Assembly (NCBI RefSeq): GCF_009363115.1
Contig: NZ_CP045298.1
Span: 3,717,501 to 3,781,500, forward strand
Source: Paenibacillus brasilensis
GTDB lineage: Bacteria > Bacillota > Bacilli > Paenibacillales > Paenibacillaceae
Length of the DNA stretch: 64,000 nucleotides
Direction: 5' to 3'
Shown: positions 24,653-32,632 of the stretch, in pieces
Position numbering within the stretch: position 1 is the first letter of the stretch
How the letters are laid out: each line of letters opens with the position of its first letter
Notes under the pieces: model-generated
Seen by the model: only the letters and a program-made list of their open reading frames with translations
Told to the model about the DNA's origin: nothing
Database searches by the model: none
Program-made: the position numbers and the translations under genes

Positions 24653-26857
24653 TTGTCTAACGAGGAAGCAAAGACGGAAATCGGACAGGAGCCGAACGAA
24701 GCAGAACGCCAGGAGCGGATTGTCAAACAAGTGGCGAGAGAGCTGTCGCTGGCACTCAAGCAAATTCGGACAACGATCAGTTTGCTGGATGAAGGGAATA
24801 CGATTCCTTTTATCGCACGATATCGTAAGGAAATGACAGGAGAGCTGGACGAAAACCAGCTGCGTGAAATTGAAGACCGTGTGCTGTATTTACGTAATCT
24901 GGAGGATCGTAAGGTAGAGGTCATCCGCATCATTGAGGAGCAGGGCAAGCTGACGGAAGACCTGCAGACCGCTATCACCTCTGCGGTTAAGCTTCAGGAA
25001 GTGGAGGATCTGTACCGTCCCTATCGGCAAAAGCGCAAAACCCGCGCGAGTGTGGCGAAGGAACGCGGACTGGAGCCACTGTCTATCTGGATATGGAGCC
25101 AGCCTAAGCAGGGCGATGCCCTGAAAGAAGCCGAATCCTATGTGAATGCAGAGCTGGGAGTTGAGAGCGCTGAAGCGGCTATCCAGGGAGCTTTGGACAT
25201 TTTGGCGGAAAATATTGCAGACGATGCGACGATTCGCCAATGGGTACGTCGATATACACTCGACCATGGCATGTTGACCTCCGAAGCGAAGGACGCGGAG
25301 CAAGAGTCTGTGTATGAGAACTATTACAGCTATCGTGAGCTGGCCAAGAAAATGCCGCCCCACCGTATTCTGGCGATTAACCGCGGGGAACGTGAAGGCA
25401 TTCTTAAGGTCGGACTGGAGGTAGCGCCAGATTCGATTTACAATTACGTGGCAGGCCAAGTGATTAAAGGCTCGTCCGTTGTGGAAGAGCTGCTGCGCAG
25501 CGTCATTGAGGATGCGTATAAAAGACTCATTGCGCCATCGATTGAGCGTGAGGTGCGTGCCGAAATGACGGAGAAGGGCGAGCAGCAGGCCATCTCTATC
25601 TTTGCAGGCAACCTGCGCAGCCTGCTGCTGCAGGCTCCGATCAAAGGCCGCCGTGTGCTTGGTGTCGATCCGGCATACCGGACAGGCTGCAAGCTGGCGG
25701 CTGTCGACGACACGGGCAAGCTGCTGGAAGTGGCCGTGACCTATCCGACGCCGCCGAACAACAAGAAGCGTGAGGCTGCCGAGAAGTTCAAGCAGCTGAT
25801 TGCCCAATACGGCATTGAGCTGATCGTCATTGGTAACGGAACCGCTTCGCGCGAGACAGAGCAGTTCGTAGCTGAAGTCATCGCGGAGATTGGCGACAGC
25901 AATCTGGCGTACCTGATTGTCAATGAGGCGGGCGCGAGCGTCTATTCCGCCTCCAAGCTGGCACAGGAGGAGTTTCCGGATTTGGACGTGGCTGAGCGCA
26001 GTGCGGCCTCCATCGCCCGTCGTGTGCAGGACCCGCTGGCTGAGCTGGTCAAAATCGAGCCCAAAGCCATTGGGGTAGGCCAATACCAGCATGATGTATC
26101 GCAGAAGCATCTGGATGAAAGCTTGAAGGATGTTGTAGAATCGGCCGTTAACCATGTCGGTGTGGATGTGAACACCGCTTCCTCGGCACTGTTGTCCTAC
26201 GTAGCGGGAATTAACGCAACGATCGCCAAAAATATCGTGAAGTACCGTGAAGAGAACGGTAAATTCAGCAACCGTCGTCAATTGCAAAAGGTCCCGCGCC
26301 TAGGTGCAAAAACCTACGAACAATCCATTGGCTTTATCCGTATACCGGGTGGAGAAAATCCGTTGGATCGTACGCCAATTCACCCGGAATCGTATGCCGT
26401 GGTAGACCGCTTGTTGGCTGAGCTGGGCATCAGTGCCCACGATTTGGGTACGAAGGCAGCAGCGCAGGCACTGAACGTCTCCAGCACCGAGCAATTGGCC
26501 GCCAAGCTGGAGGTTGGTGTCCCAACGTTGCGGGATATTCTGGAGAGTCTTCAGCGTCCGGGGCGTGACCCGCGTGATGAACTGCCGTTGCCGGTATTCC
26601 GCAAGGATGTGCTGAAGATCGAGGATCTGGCACCTGGGATGGAGCTTCAGGGAACCGTCCGCAATGTTATTGACTTTGGCGCATTTGTTGATATCGGTAT
26701 TAAAAGTGACGGGTTGGTTCATATTTCACAGCTGCGCAGCGGCTTCGTGAAGCATCCGATGGATGTCGTATCTGTCGGCGATAATGTCACGGTCTGGGTG
26801 TTGAATGTCGATTTGAAAAAAGGCAGAGTGGGTCTGACAATGAAGCCTCCAGCATAG
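24653..26857 (+). CDS. tex: Tex family RNA-binding transcription accessory protein
   Basis: Tex is a nucleic-acid-binding protein linked to transcription. From TTG 24653 the product is 734 residues. An N-terminal helical region (TTISLLDEGNTIPFIARYRK), a YqgF-like domain (VLGVDPAYRTGCKLAAVDDT, about residue 335), helix-hairpin-helix units (VGVDVNTASSALLSYVAGIN) and a C-terminal S1 domain (GTVRNVIDFGAFVDIGIKSD, about 665) appear in the family order. TTG 24653 is chosen because AAGGAAGAAGGG lies six bases upstream; ATGs further up (24605 on) lack a site. The neighbours match B. subtilis ydcI. Confidence 0.96.
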   Translation: MSNEEAKTEIGQEPNEAERQERIVKQVARELSLALKQIRTTISLLDEGNTIPFIARYRKEMTGELDENQLREIEDRVLYLRNLEDRKVEVIRIIEEQGKLTEDLQTAITSAVKLQEVEDLYRPYRQKRKTRASVAKERGLEPLSIWIWSQPKQGDALKEAESYVNAELGVESAEAAIQGALDILAENIADDATIRQWVRRYTLDHGMLTSEAKDAEQESVYENYYSYRELAKKMPPHRILAINRGEREGILKVGLEVAPDSIYNYVAGQVIKGSSVVEELLRSVIEDAYKRLIAPSIEREVRAEMTEKGEQQAISIFAGNLRSLLLQAPIKGRRVLGVDPAYRTGCKLAAVDDTGKLLEVAVTYPTPPNNKKREAAEKFKQLIAQYGIELIVIGNGTASRETEQFVAEVIAEIGDSNLAYLIVNEAGASVYSASKLAQEEFPDLDVAERSAASIARRVQDPLAELVKIEPKAIGVGQYQHDVSQKHLDESLKDVVESAVNHVGVDVNTASSALLSYVAGINATIAKNIVKYREENGKFSNRRQLQKVPRLGAKTYEQSIGFIRIPGGENPLDRTPIHPESYAVVDRLLAELGISAHDLGTKAAAQALNVSSTEQLAAKLEVGVPTLRDILESLQRPGRDPRDELPLPVFRKDVLKIEDLAPGMELQGTVRNVIDFGAFVDIGIKSDGLVHISQLRSGFVKHPMDVVSVGDNVTVWVLNVDLKKGRVGLTMKPPA

Positions 26858-26916
26858 GCACAATCGCAGGCATAATACTATAAAGTCGCATAAGACCTGC
26901 TTACAAGGATATAACA

Positions 26917-26955
26917 AAAGCCGGAATCTCCGAACCAATCGGAGACTCCGGCTTT
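26917..26955. terminator. Bidirectional terminator between tex and cmpA
   Basis: AAAGCCGGA-A-TCTCCGA pairs with TCGGAGA-C-TCCGGCTTT, with a T run on the + side and A run (T on the other strand) on the left. It serves two convergent genes. Confidence 0.88.
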
Positions 26956-26976
26956 CATTTTTTGATGCCTTCGTGT

Positions 26977-27111
26977 TCACCCGTTGTTGGCATCAAACTC
27001 CACACCAGGGGCTTTATGATAAAAAAACCAACAATCGTTCAACAGTTTGATTTGACGACGGTCCTTTTTGTAAAAGGCCCGCATGAGCTGGTTGCTGAGC
27101 CATTGAGGCAA
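26977..27111 (-). CDS. cmpA: Cortex morphogenetic protein CmpA
   Basis: A 44-codon gene on the - strand, easily missed. TTG 27111 follows GGAGGAGGAGATTGAC. The product starts MPQWLSNQLMRAFYKKDRRQ and continues IKLLNDCWFFYHK, very close to CmpA of Bacillus (MPSWLKKQMQRAFY-type start and IKLLNQCWYFY-type core). CmpA is a small sporulation checkpoint protein that with ClpXP removes misassembled SpoIVA. Its place between tex (convergent) and sprT matches Bacillus. The C-terminal tail is longer than that of the Bacillus protein. Confidence 0.9.
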   Translation of the reverse strand: MPQWLSNQLMRAFYKKDRRQIKLLNDCWFFYHKAPGVEFDANNG

Positions 27112-27254
27112 GTCAATCTCCTCCTCCGTGTTACTTCTGTATGTTTAGCATATGGGATGAGTACCTAAAGTGTGCTTGTGAATTAGGGTTAGACTTCGAT
27201 CGTTATTTTGTAATATGCTTGTCGGTATGGGACAAAGGAGGAGAACAGGTAAGG

Positions 27255-27743
27255 ATGGAGTCCAGGTCCATGAGTAATGAAGAGCTTCAGGAGTGGGTGG
27301 AGCATATTTCGCTGGAAAGCTTCGGTGTGCCATTTCGGCATCAAGCCCGTTTTAATGCGCGCCTGTCTTCTACAGGCGGTCGGTATTTTATGAAAAGTCA
27401 TCATATTGAAATCAATCCACATCAGCTTGCAGCCTTCGGACGCTCTGAGGTGGAAAAAATTATTAAGCATGAGCTGTGCCACTATCATTTGCATCTGCGC
27501 GGAATGGGCTACCGACATCGGGATGCAGATTTCAAGGCATGGCTGGCCCGTGTAGGAGGAAGCAGGCATTGCCAAACCCTGCCGGGAAGATTGGAACGGA
27601 AGCCGCAGCCTTATCGTTACAAGCTGGTGTGCGTTTCTTGTGGACAGGAATACTTGCGGAAACGTAAAATGAATCCGCAGCGTTACCGCTGTGGTAAATG
27701 TGGAAGTAAACTCCGTTTGTTAGCACTTGACGGCACCCCCTGA
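27255..27743 (+). CDS. sprT: SprT family metal-binding protein
   Basis: A SprT-like protein of about 162 residues with the zinc-protease-like motif HELCHYHLHL (about residue 77) and a C-terminal zinc ribbon CVSCGQ ... CGKCGSK. No proteolytic target is known for the bacterial family. The start is uncertain: ATG 27255 has AAAGGAGGAG eleven bases upstream, and ATG 27270 (MSNEELQEWV) is the alternative. Divergent from cmpA, as in Bacillus (ydcK). Confidence 0.92.
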   Translation: MESRSMSNEELQEWVEHISLESFGVPFRHQARFNARLSSTGGRYFMKSHHIEINPHQLAAFGRSEVEKIIKHELCHYHLHLRGMGYRHRDADFKAWLARVGGSRHCQTLPGRLERKPQPYRYKLVCVSCGQEYLRKRKMNPQRYRCGKCGSKLRLLALDGTP

Positions 27744-27787
27744 ATCATGGTAAATTAACCATACTGTATGAATATTTACAGTAATGT

Positions 27788-27863
27788 TCCCTGATAGCTC
27801 AGTTGGTAGAGCACTCGACTGTTAATCGAGTTGTCACAGGTTCGAGTCCTGTTCGGGGAGCCA
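27788..27863 (+). tRNA. tRNA-Asn (anticodon GTT)
   Basis: Cloverleaf: acceptor TCCCTGA / TTCGGGGA side, D loop AGTTGGTAGA, anticodon loop CTGTTAA in stem CTCGA/TCGAG, T loop TTCGAGT. The CCA end is encoded (27861-27863). Confidence 0.97.
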
Positions 27864-27864
27864 T

Positions 27865-27953
27865 GGAGAGGTACCCAAGTGGCTATAAGGGGACCCTCTG
27901 CTAAGGGGTTAGGCTGCGAAAGCGGTGCGAGGGTTCGAATCCCTCTCTCTCCG
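27865..27953 (+). tRNA. tRNA-Ser (anticodon GCT)
   Basis: Acceptor GGAGAGG pairs with TCTCTCC, anticodon loop CTGCTAA, long variable arm, T loop TTCGAAT. The CCA end is not encoded. It begins two bases after tRNA-Asn. Confidence 0.97.
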
Positions 27954-27970
27954 TTGTGTTTTGAAACAGA

Positions 27971-28018
27971 AAAAGGCGCTCGTATGCATCAGTATGATGC
28001 TTGCGAGCGTCCTTTTTT
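27971..28018 (+). terminator. Rho-independent terminator of the Asn-Ser tRNA unit
   Basis: AAAGG-C-GCTCGTATGCATCA pairs with TGATGCTTGCGAGCGTCCTTTTTT. Confidence 0.85.
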
Positions 28019-28053
28019 GTCTATAATCCGTTTTGAACATAACAGTATGATTT

Positions 28054-28929
28054 CTAATTTAACGTATCAGCTTCGACAGTTTTGAGTATGTTCAACAGAG
28101 CATGTGCAACGCCATCCTCCACATTGGTCAGGGTAACTTCAGAGCATATGGCCTTGATGTCATCTTTTGCATTGCCCATGGCGATGCCCTTCCCCGCCAT
28201 CGTCAGCATGGAAATATCATTATAGCTGTCTCCGATCGCCACGGCTTCCTGCATAGGGATGCTCAGATGATTTGCCAGGAAACGCAATGCATTACCTTTG
28301 GATGCATCCTTATGCTCGACTTCAAAGTTATGGTCTGAGGAAATGACCATGTTTAGGCCGCCGAGATTCCGGTAACGCTCACGGCCCTGCTCCAGCTTGG
28401 TTGGATCAAAGGAGAAACAGAGCACGTTATAAATCTCCACATCCAGTGGAATGTCCTCATATGAGGCGATACGGACAAGCCCCGTCTGTTCATATTGCTT
28501 TTCGGCTGCGTGTAATAAAGTATCCAGAGAAATATTCGGGTTGGCGCTTAACAGACGGTCCATCTCCACAGCAAGCAGCTGATGTCCGTTTTGTGGAGAA
28601 TATATAGCGCGGTCTGTCGTGACCTCATAATAAAAATCGTTTGCGCGCAGCCAGCTCAGGACTTCAAAGGTTTCATCTCTGTCCATGGGTGTTGAGGTTA
28701 GCGGGCGCCGATGCACATCATGTACGGTGGCGCCGTTTGCTCCGATGACAGGGGCTACTAGTCCGGCTTCCTCCAGCTTTGTCCAGGCATCATAAGCGGC
28801 TCTACCAGTGGCAATTGCCACCTGAACGCCTTGCTGCTGCACTTGGCGTATAGCCTTCGCGTTCGCTTTGCTTATTTTTCCTTCCTCATTCAGCAGTGTT
28901 CCATCCATATCAATCGCAAACAGTTTCAT
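28054..28929 (-). CDS. Cof-type HAD-IIB phosphatase
   Basis: A 291-residue haloacid-dehalogenase-fold hydrolase. The nucleophile motif is FAIDMDGTLL (D7, D9), motif II IATGRA (about residue 40), and the last motif GDSYNDISMLTMAG (about 235) with the Cof cap in between. Substrates of such enzymes are sugar phosphates or nucleotides and cannot be predicted. The start ATG follows CAGGAGATGGAGAA. It is 68 bp downstream of a DeoR-type regulator on the same strand, so the two probably form an operon. Confidence 0.93.
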   Translation of the reverse strand: MKLFAIDMDGTLLNEEGKISKANAKAIRQVQQQGVQVAIATGRAAYDAWTKLEEAGLVAPVIGANGATVHDVHRRPLTSTPMDRDETFEVLSWLRANDFYYEVTTDRAIYSPQNGHQLLAVEMDRLLSANPNISLDTLLHAAEKQYEQTGLVRIASYEDIPLDVEIYNVLCFSFDPTKLEQGRERYRNLGGLNMVISSDHNFEVEHKDASKGNALRFLANHLSIPMQEAVAIGDSYNDISMLTMAGKGIAMGNAKDDIKAICSEVTLTNVEDGVAHALLNILKTVEADTLN

Positions 28930-28997
28930 TTCTCCATCTCCTGTCTTTTTTATATCTCTTGTATGGGTCTTGAACTACAGCAGATCGACTTCATTTT

Positions 28998-29756
28998 CTA
29001 TGAGGGGACAATGACCTCAATATCATGATGTTGAAAGATCTCCAGCATTTCCGCGTCTGGCAAGCGGTCGGTGATCACAGTATTGACTTCGGACAGATCG
29101 GCAAAGCGGTAAGGGAATTTTTTTCCGAATTTTGTATGGTCCGCAAGGACAATGACCTGATCCGCCTGTTTCATCATTTGATGCATCAGCATACCGTCCT
29201 CCTCGTGATACACACTCAGTCCATGGGGGGCTATACCTCCAACCCCGATAAAGGCTTTGTCCACAAAATAGTGGGACAAGGTGGCGATGACGGAGGAACC
29301 ATATACGTATCGGTGTTCTTTTTGCAGGCGGCCTCCCAACAGATGAATGGAGACACCTTCTTTTCCGGATAGCACGTCAGCTTGATTAATTGAATTGGTG
29401 ATGACCGAGCATTCCTGTACATTTAGTTTTTCTGCACACGCCTGCACAGTCGTGGAGGAATCCAATATGATGCGATCCTTATCACGTATCATATTGGCGG
29501 CCAGTTGTCCGATCGCTTGCTTTTCTGCAGATAGAGTGAGCAGTCTTTCGTTATAATTTCTAACGGAATCGTGGAGTGAGGGGAGGAGAGCGCCACCGCG
29601 AGTGCGAATAATCTTTTGATGCTCCTCGAGCTTTACCAAATCCCGACGCGCTGTATCCCGTGAAACATTAAAAATTTCGCAAATATCGTCCACCGAAATG
29701 CGCTTATGAAGTTGTAAGTACTCAACGATCTGTAGCATTCGTTCTTCCTGATACAT
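28998..29756 (-). CDS. DeoR/GlpR family transcriptional regulator
   Basis: A 252-residue regulator. The N-terminal winged helix includes RISVDDICEIFNVSRDTARR (about residues 17-36) and RTRGGALL; the C-terminal sugar-phosphate sensor domain has LDSSTTVQACAEKL, VITNSINQA and GGIAPHGLS. These proteins usually repress sugar-use genes and are released by a sugar phosphate, a likely substrate type for the phosphatase encoded next. ATG 29756 is chosen, eight bases after AAAGGGG; TTG 29762 is too close. Repeats upstream (29795-29820) may be its operator. Confidence 0.94.
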   Translation of the reverse strand: MYQEERMLQIVEYLQLHKRISVDDICEIFNVSRDTARRDLVKLEEHQKIIRTRGGALLPSLHDSVRNYNERLLTLSAEKQAIGQLAANMIRDKDRIILDSSTTVQACAEKLNVQECSVITNSINQADVLSGKEGVSIHLLGGRLQKEHRYVYGSSVIATLSHYFVDKAFIGVGGIAPHGLSVYHEEDGMLMHQMMKQADQVIVLADHTKFGKKFPYRFADLSEVNTVITDRLPDAEMLEIFQHHDIEVIVPS

Positions 29757-29794
29757 AAGCAAGCCCCTTTGATATAAAATGATTTCGATTTATG

Positions 29795-29820
29795 TAAGTA
29801 ATTATAAGTAAATATAAGTG
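29795..29820. promoter_or_regulatory. Phased TAAGTR repeats, probable DeoR operator
   Basis: TAAGTA, TAAGTA and TAAGTG start at 29795, 29805 and 29815, exactly one helical turn apart, just before the DeoR-family gene. A further TAAGTGAATA lies at 29878. Phased direct repeats are known operators of GlpR/DeoR proteins. The rest of 29763-30000 is AT-rich with no gene. Confidence 0.5.
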
Positions 29821-30000
29821 AATTTGCAATAAAGTATTCATACAACTGTGATTTTAAATGTAAATAGATGCATTTCGTAAGTGAATATGCGTTTTATAAT
29901 TTAGTGAATGTTTTATTTGAAATTTTTAAAATTAAGTATTGCCATCCTCTAATCTATTTGATATACTCTTTCTTGTCGCCAAGTTGGTGTATAAAAATAA

Positions 30001-30072
30001 GGCCCGTTGGTCAAGGGGTTAAGACACCTCCCTTTCACGGAGGTAACAGGGGTTCGAATCCCCTACGGGTCA
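30001..30072 (+). tRNA. tRNA-Glu (anticodon TTC)
   Basis: Acceptor GGCCCGT pairs with ACGGGTC, anticodon loop CTTTCAC, T loop TTCGAAT; no encoded CCA. Confidence 0.96.
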
Positions 30073-30159
30073 TTGTTGTCTTTACAGACTACAATGTTGC
30101 ATGCTTAAGGGGAATTCCTGAGGTCTGGTCTAATGGCGGACAGCTTGGATGAATAGCAT

Positions 30160-30235
30160 GAGCCATTAGCTCAGTTGGTAGAGCACCTGACTTTTAATCA
30201 GGGTGTCGAAGGTTCGAGTCCTTCATGGCTCACCA
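30160..30235 (+). tRNA. tRNA-Lys (anticodon TTT)
   Basis: Acceptor GAGCCAT pairs with ATGGCTC, anticodon loop CTTTTAA, T loop TTCGAGT, encoded CCA at 30233-30235. Confidence 0.97.
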
Positions 30236-30250
30236 TTTATATTTTGTTAT

Positions 30251-30333
30251 GCGGTCGTGGTGGAATGGCAGACACGCTATCTTGAGGGGGTAGTGAGCGT
30301 ACGCTCGTGGAGGTTCGAGTCCTCTCGACCGCA
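30251..30333 (+). tRNA. tRNA-Leu (anticodon GAG), copy 1
   Basis: Acceptor GCGGTCG pairs with CGACCGC, anticodon stem CTATC/GGTAG with loop TTGAGGG, long variable arm GAGCGTACGCTC; no encoded CCA. A near-identical copy is at 33645. Confidence 0.95.
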
Positions 30334-30349
30334 TCAATGGAATAAACGG

Positions 30350-30376
30350 AAAAGTCTCTCGCGGTAGAGGCTTTTT
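30350..30376 (+). terminator. Rho-independent terminator of the Glu-Lys-Leu tRNA unit
   Basis: AAAGTCTCT and AGAGGCTTT pair around CGCGGT, followed by a run of T. Confidence 0.8.
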
Positions 30377-30462
30377 TTTGTTTGCTTAGTGATGTATAAA
30401 GTAATGATTATGAAGAAATAATGATTCCGTAGTATAATATAACGCCATAATGTTATAAAATG

Positions 30463-30478
30463 ATAAGTATAAACTTAT
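30463..30478. promoter_or_regulatory. Inverted repeat before the MarR gene, probable operator
   Basis: ATAAGT and ACTTAT flank ATAA immediately before the start of the MarR-type gene, the place where such regulators bind to repress themselves. Confidence 0.45.
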
Positions 30479-30496
30479 GAAGTGACGGTGAAAAAT

Positions 30497-30952
30497 ATGG
30501 ACACTCAACTGTTAGGAAATATATCAGAAAATATTTTGGGCTTGTTTCCGATTGTGAAGAAGAAATTTTTCACCTACGGTCCGCTTGATTTCCCTTTACA
30601 TTTGTCGCCGAACAACTTTCAGGTATTACTACTGCTGCGAGAAGTGCGCTCGTCTACCGTATCGGATTTGTCCAAACAGCTTAATGTCTCGCGTCCGAAC
30701 ATGACTCCTCTTCTGGATAAGCTGGTGGAGCATGGGCTGGCTGACCGCCAGTCGTGTGACTCGGATCGCAGAGTCGTGAATGTGGCTATTACAGAAGAAG
30801 GCGACGCTTTTTGTGAACAGGTATTTCATACCTTTTCCAATAAAATTCAAGAGAAACTGGTGTTTTTGCCAGAAGAAGAATTATTGCACTTGAGCGAAAC
30901 TCTAAATGAATTGAAGCAGATTTTACTTAAAATCGACAACTCTACTCCGTAA
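30497..30952 (+). CDS. MarR family transcriptional regulator
   Basis: A regulator of about 151 residues with the MarR winged helix: FQVLLLLREVRSSTVSDLSK, QLNVSRPNMTPLLDKLVEHG, then the wing DRRVVNVAITEEG. Ligand unknown; MarR proteins respond to phenolics, oxidants or antibiotics. The start is uncertain: ATG 30497 has only GGTG upstream, and GTG 30482 is the alternative. No operon partner follows; a terminator lies 25 bp after the stop. The gene may control itself or distant genes. Confidence 0.92.
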   Translation: MDTQLLGNISENILGLFPIVKKKFFTYGPLDFPLHLSPNNFQVLLLLREVRSSTVSDLSKQLNVSRPNMTPLLDKLVEHGLADRQSCDSDRRVVNVAITEEGDAFCEQVFHTFSNKIQEKLVFLPEEELLHLSETLNELKQILLKIDNSTP

Positions 30953-30976
30953 TTGGTGTACAAGAGCTGACTAAAG

Positions 30977-31009
30977 ACCGCCGTTTTCTTCGGAAAATGA
31001 GCGGTTTTT
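30977..31009 (+). terminator. Rho-independent terminator after the MarR gene
   Basis: ACCGCCGTTTTC pairs with GAAAATGAGCGGT, followed by TTTT. Confidence 0.82.
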
Positions 31010-31137
31010 GTTGCATATTGTGGTATAATGAAAATCAACATACATAATTCGGCAATTTTGTCACACGTGATCTTTGAAATGGGGACAGGGGACATGATAT
31101 CGTTATTTGAGAGTCTGCTAGGGAGGAAGGAGCTTCT

Positions 31138-31512
31138 ATGCAATCTATTTACCAACGTATTGAGCACCTTATCAAGGAACGGGGAATGACCAAAAAAGCG
31201 TTCTGCGAGCAGTTGGGTATTAGTACGGGGAACTTTGGAGATTGGAAAAGAGGAAAAACGACGCCGGGCACGAATAAACTCCTTGAAATCGCTTCGTTTT
31301 TTAATGCTAGTCTGGATTGGATCATGCTGGGGCGAGATGTGCGGGGTGAGGCGCTAAAGGAGTCGAAAGACCCTTATTTTTTTGAGGCTTCAGGGCAACT
31401 GAATTGCCAGGGGGAACCGCTAAGTGAGGCGGAAAAGGATTTTATACTTGAGTATATTGAATTTACTCGTTTTCGTAAAGAGAAAAAACACGGCAATTCA
31501 AATGCCGAATAA
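31138..31512 (+). CDS. XRE-family regulator, tandem copy 1
   Basis: A 124-residue protein. The helix-turn-helix covers about residues 3-62 (GMTKKAFCEQLGISTGNFGD and WKRGKTTPGTNKLLEIASFF). A short C-terminal part (residues 80-118) carries PYFFEASGQLNCQG and FILEYIEFTRFRKEKK, shared with the next gene. The start ATG follows AGGGAGGAAGGAGCTTCT. The two genes are 65 bp apart and about 60% alike, so they arose by duplication. Target genes unknown; this class often represses mobile or stress genes. Confidence 0.9.
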   Translation: MQSIYQRIEHLIKERGMTKKAFCEQLGISTGNFGDWKRGKTTPGTNKLLEIASFFNASLDWIMLGRDVRGEALKESKDPYFFEASGQLNCQGEPLSEAEKDFILEYIEFTRFRKEKKHGNSNAE

Positions 31513-31577
31513 TGATTTGCTTGAGGCTTTAGTTGATATTTCATAAGTAAAAGTTATGGTGTCGGAGGGGAAATATT

Positions 31578-31961
31578 GTGGGAGATCAAACTATTTATCA
31601 GCGGATTGAAGCTTTGATTAAGGATCGGGGAATGACCAAAAAGGCGTTTTGTGAAAAGCTTAAAATCAGTTCAGGGAATCTTGGGGACTGGAGAAGAGGG
31701 AAAACAACGCCGGGTACGATGCATCTAATTCAGATCTCGGACTTTTTTAACGTATCGCTCGACTGGTTAATGAAAGGGATCAAGCCGGGGGAAGGCGTAC
31801 TCCAGGAGCAAAAGGCTGCTTATTTTTTTGGGGTGATGGGGCCATTGAATTGCCAGGCAGAAGATCTGGAAGCGGAGGAACAGAATTTTATTTTAGAATA
31901 TGTTGAGTTTGCAAAATACCGTAAGCAAAAAAAAGAGAATAATAAAACAAAGCCAGAATGA
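31578..31961 (+). CDS. XRE-family regulator, tandem copy 2
   Basis: A 127-residue paralogue of the preceding protein: GMTKKAFCEKLKISSGNLGD and WRRGKTTPGTMHLIQISDFF in the DNA-binding half, then AYFFGVMGPLNCQAED and FILEYVEFAKYRKQKK at the end. The start is GTG with GGAGGGGAAATATT upstream. The recognition helix differs little from copy 1 (ISTGNFGDWK against ISSGNLGDWR), so both may bind the same site. A hairpin AACCCG/CGGGTT near 31998-32020 may end transcription. Confidence 0.9.
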   Translation: MGDQTIYQRIEALIKDRGMTKKAFCEKLKISSGNLGDWRRGKTTPGTMHLIQISDFFNVSLDWLMKGIKPGEGVLQEQKAAYFFGVMGPLNCQAEDLEAEEQNFILEYVEFAKYRKQKKENNKTKPE

Positions 31962-32097
31962 TCCTTTTACTGGAGAAGGAGACTACCCAGGATTGAAAAC
32001 CCGTAAAACGGACTGGCGGGTTCGAATTACGAGTTTTTTGGGGTTGTAGGAATATATGGAGTGCCATATATGTAACTGGAACCCGTGCATGTTGGTT

Positions 32098-32319
32098 TTA
32101 GAGTGGTGGTGCCTCCTTATAGTCGTTATCGTCGATATTCAGAATTGCAGCAACTTGTTTTCTGTACCTTTGTGCTTTGCGGGTGCCATGAATCAGATTG
32201 GATAAACGTGAAGGCGGAATGCTGTGTGTCTCGCAAAATGTTTTCTGATCCAATCGGAGTTCGACAAGCCGTTGTTTGATGGCCCACCCGAAGGAGGTGA
32301 CAGGCATTTTGTTATTCAA
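32098..32319 (-). CDS. Small XRE-type DNA-binding protein
   Basis: A 73-residue protein with a single helix-turn-helix (RLDQKTFCETHSIPPSRLSN followed by LIHGTRKAQRYRKQVAAIL). The start is TTG 32319, eight bases after AAGGGGCG. It is convergent with the tandem XRE pair. Proteins of this size and form are found in prophages and defective elements, but no phage structural gene is nearby. The gap 32320-32566 is AT-rich and holds no gene. Confidence 0.75.
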   Translation of the reverse strand: MNNKMPVTSFGWAIKQRLVELRLDQKTFCETHSIPPSRLSNLIHGTRKAQRYRKQVAAILNIDDNDYKEAPPL

Positions 32320-32566
32320 GAGAAATCGCCCCTTACGGATTCTTGCGGAATAATTGGTGTGTTATAATAATCATCAGTAAACATGTTAGAATTAACCATC
32401 TAAAACCATAATACACTTTTATACGTGTTTTTACAATCGTAAATACGTTATTTCATTAAATTAATCACTTAAATAAGTGGGGATTTGCAAAATCCTGAAG
32501 TATTAGATGACCTGAATCATTCATTTAGAGCCTGTTAATGGTGTGGAATTGCGGTTATGCTTGGAT

Positions 32567-32608
32567 AAAAAGCACTCTGCCACTTGAGGAAAGCGGTAGA
32601 GTGCTTTT
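32567..32608. terminator. Bidirectional terminator near the end of ureF
   Basis: AAAAGCACTCTGCC pairs with GGTAGAGTGCTTTT; it lies 25 bp beyond the stop of the - strand ureF. Confidence 0.85.
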
Positions 32609-32632
32609 AGTGTTGGCGCTAGACTGGACTGG

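Noticed and set aside
24890..26287. 465-codon frame on the - strand inside tex
   Set aside because: The + strand encodes a complete Tex protein with all family motifs; the antisense frame has no recognisable domain and is a shadow of codon bias.
30073..30159. Extra tRNA between tRNA-Glu and tRNA-Lys
   Set aside because: No cloverleaf can be folded; no T-loop TTCGAnT with matching stem.
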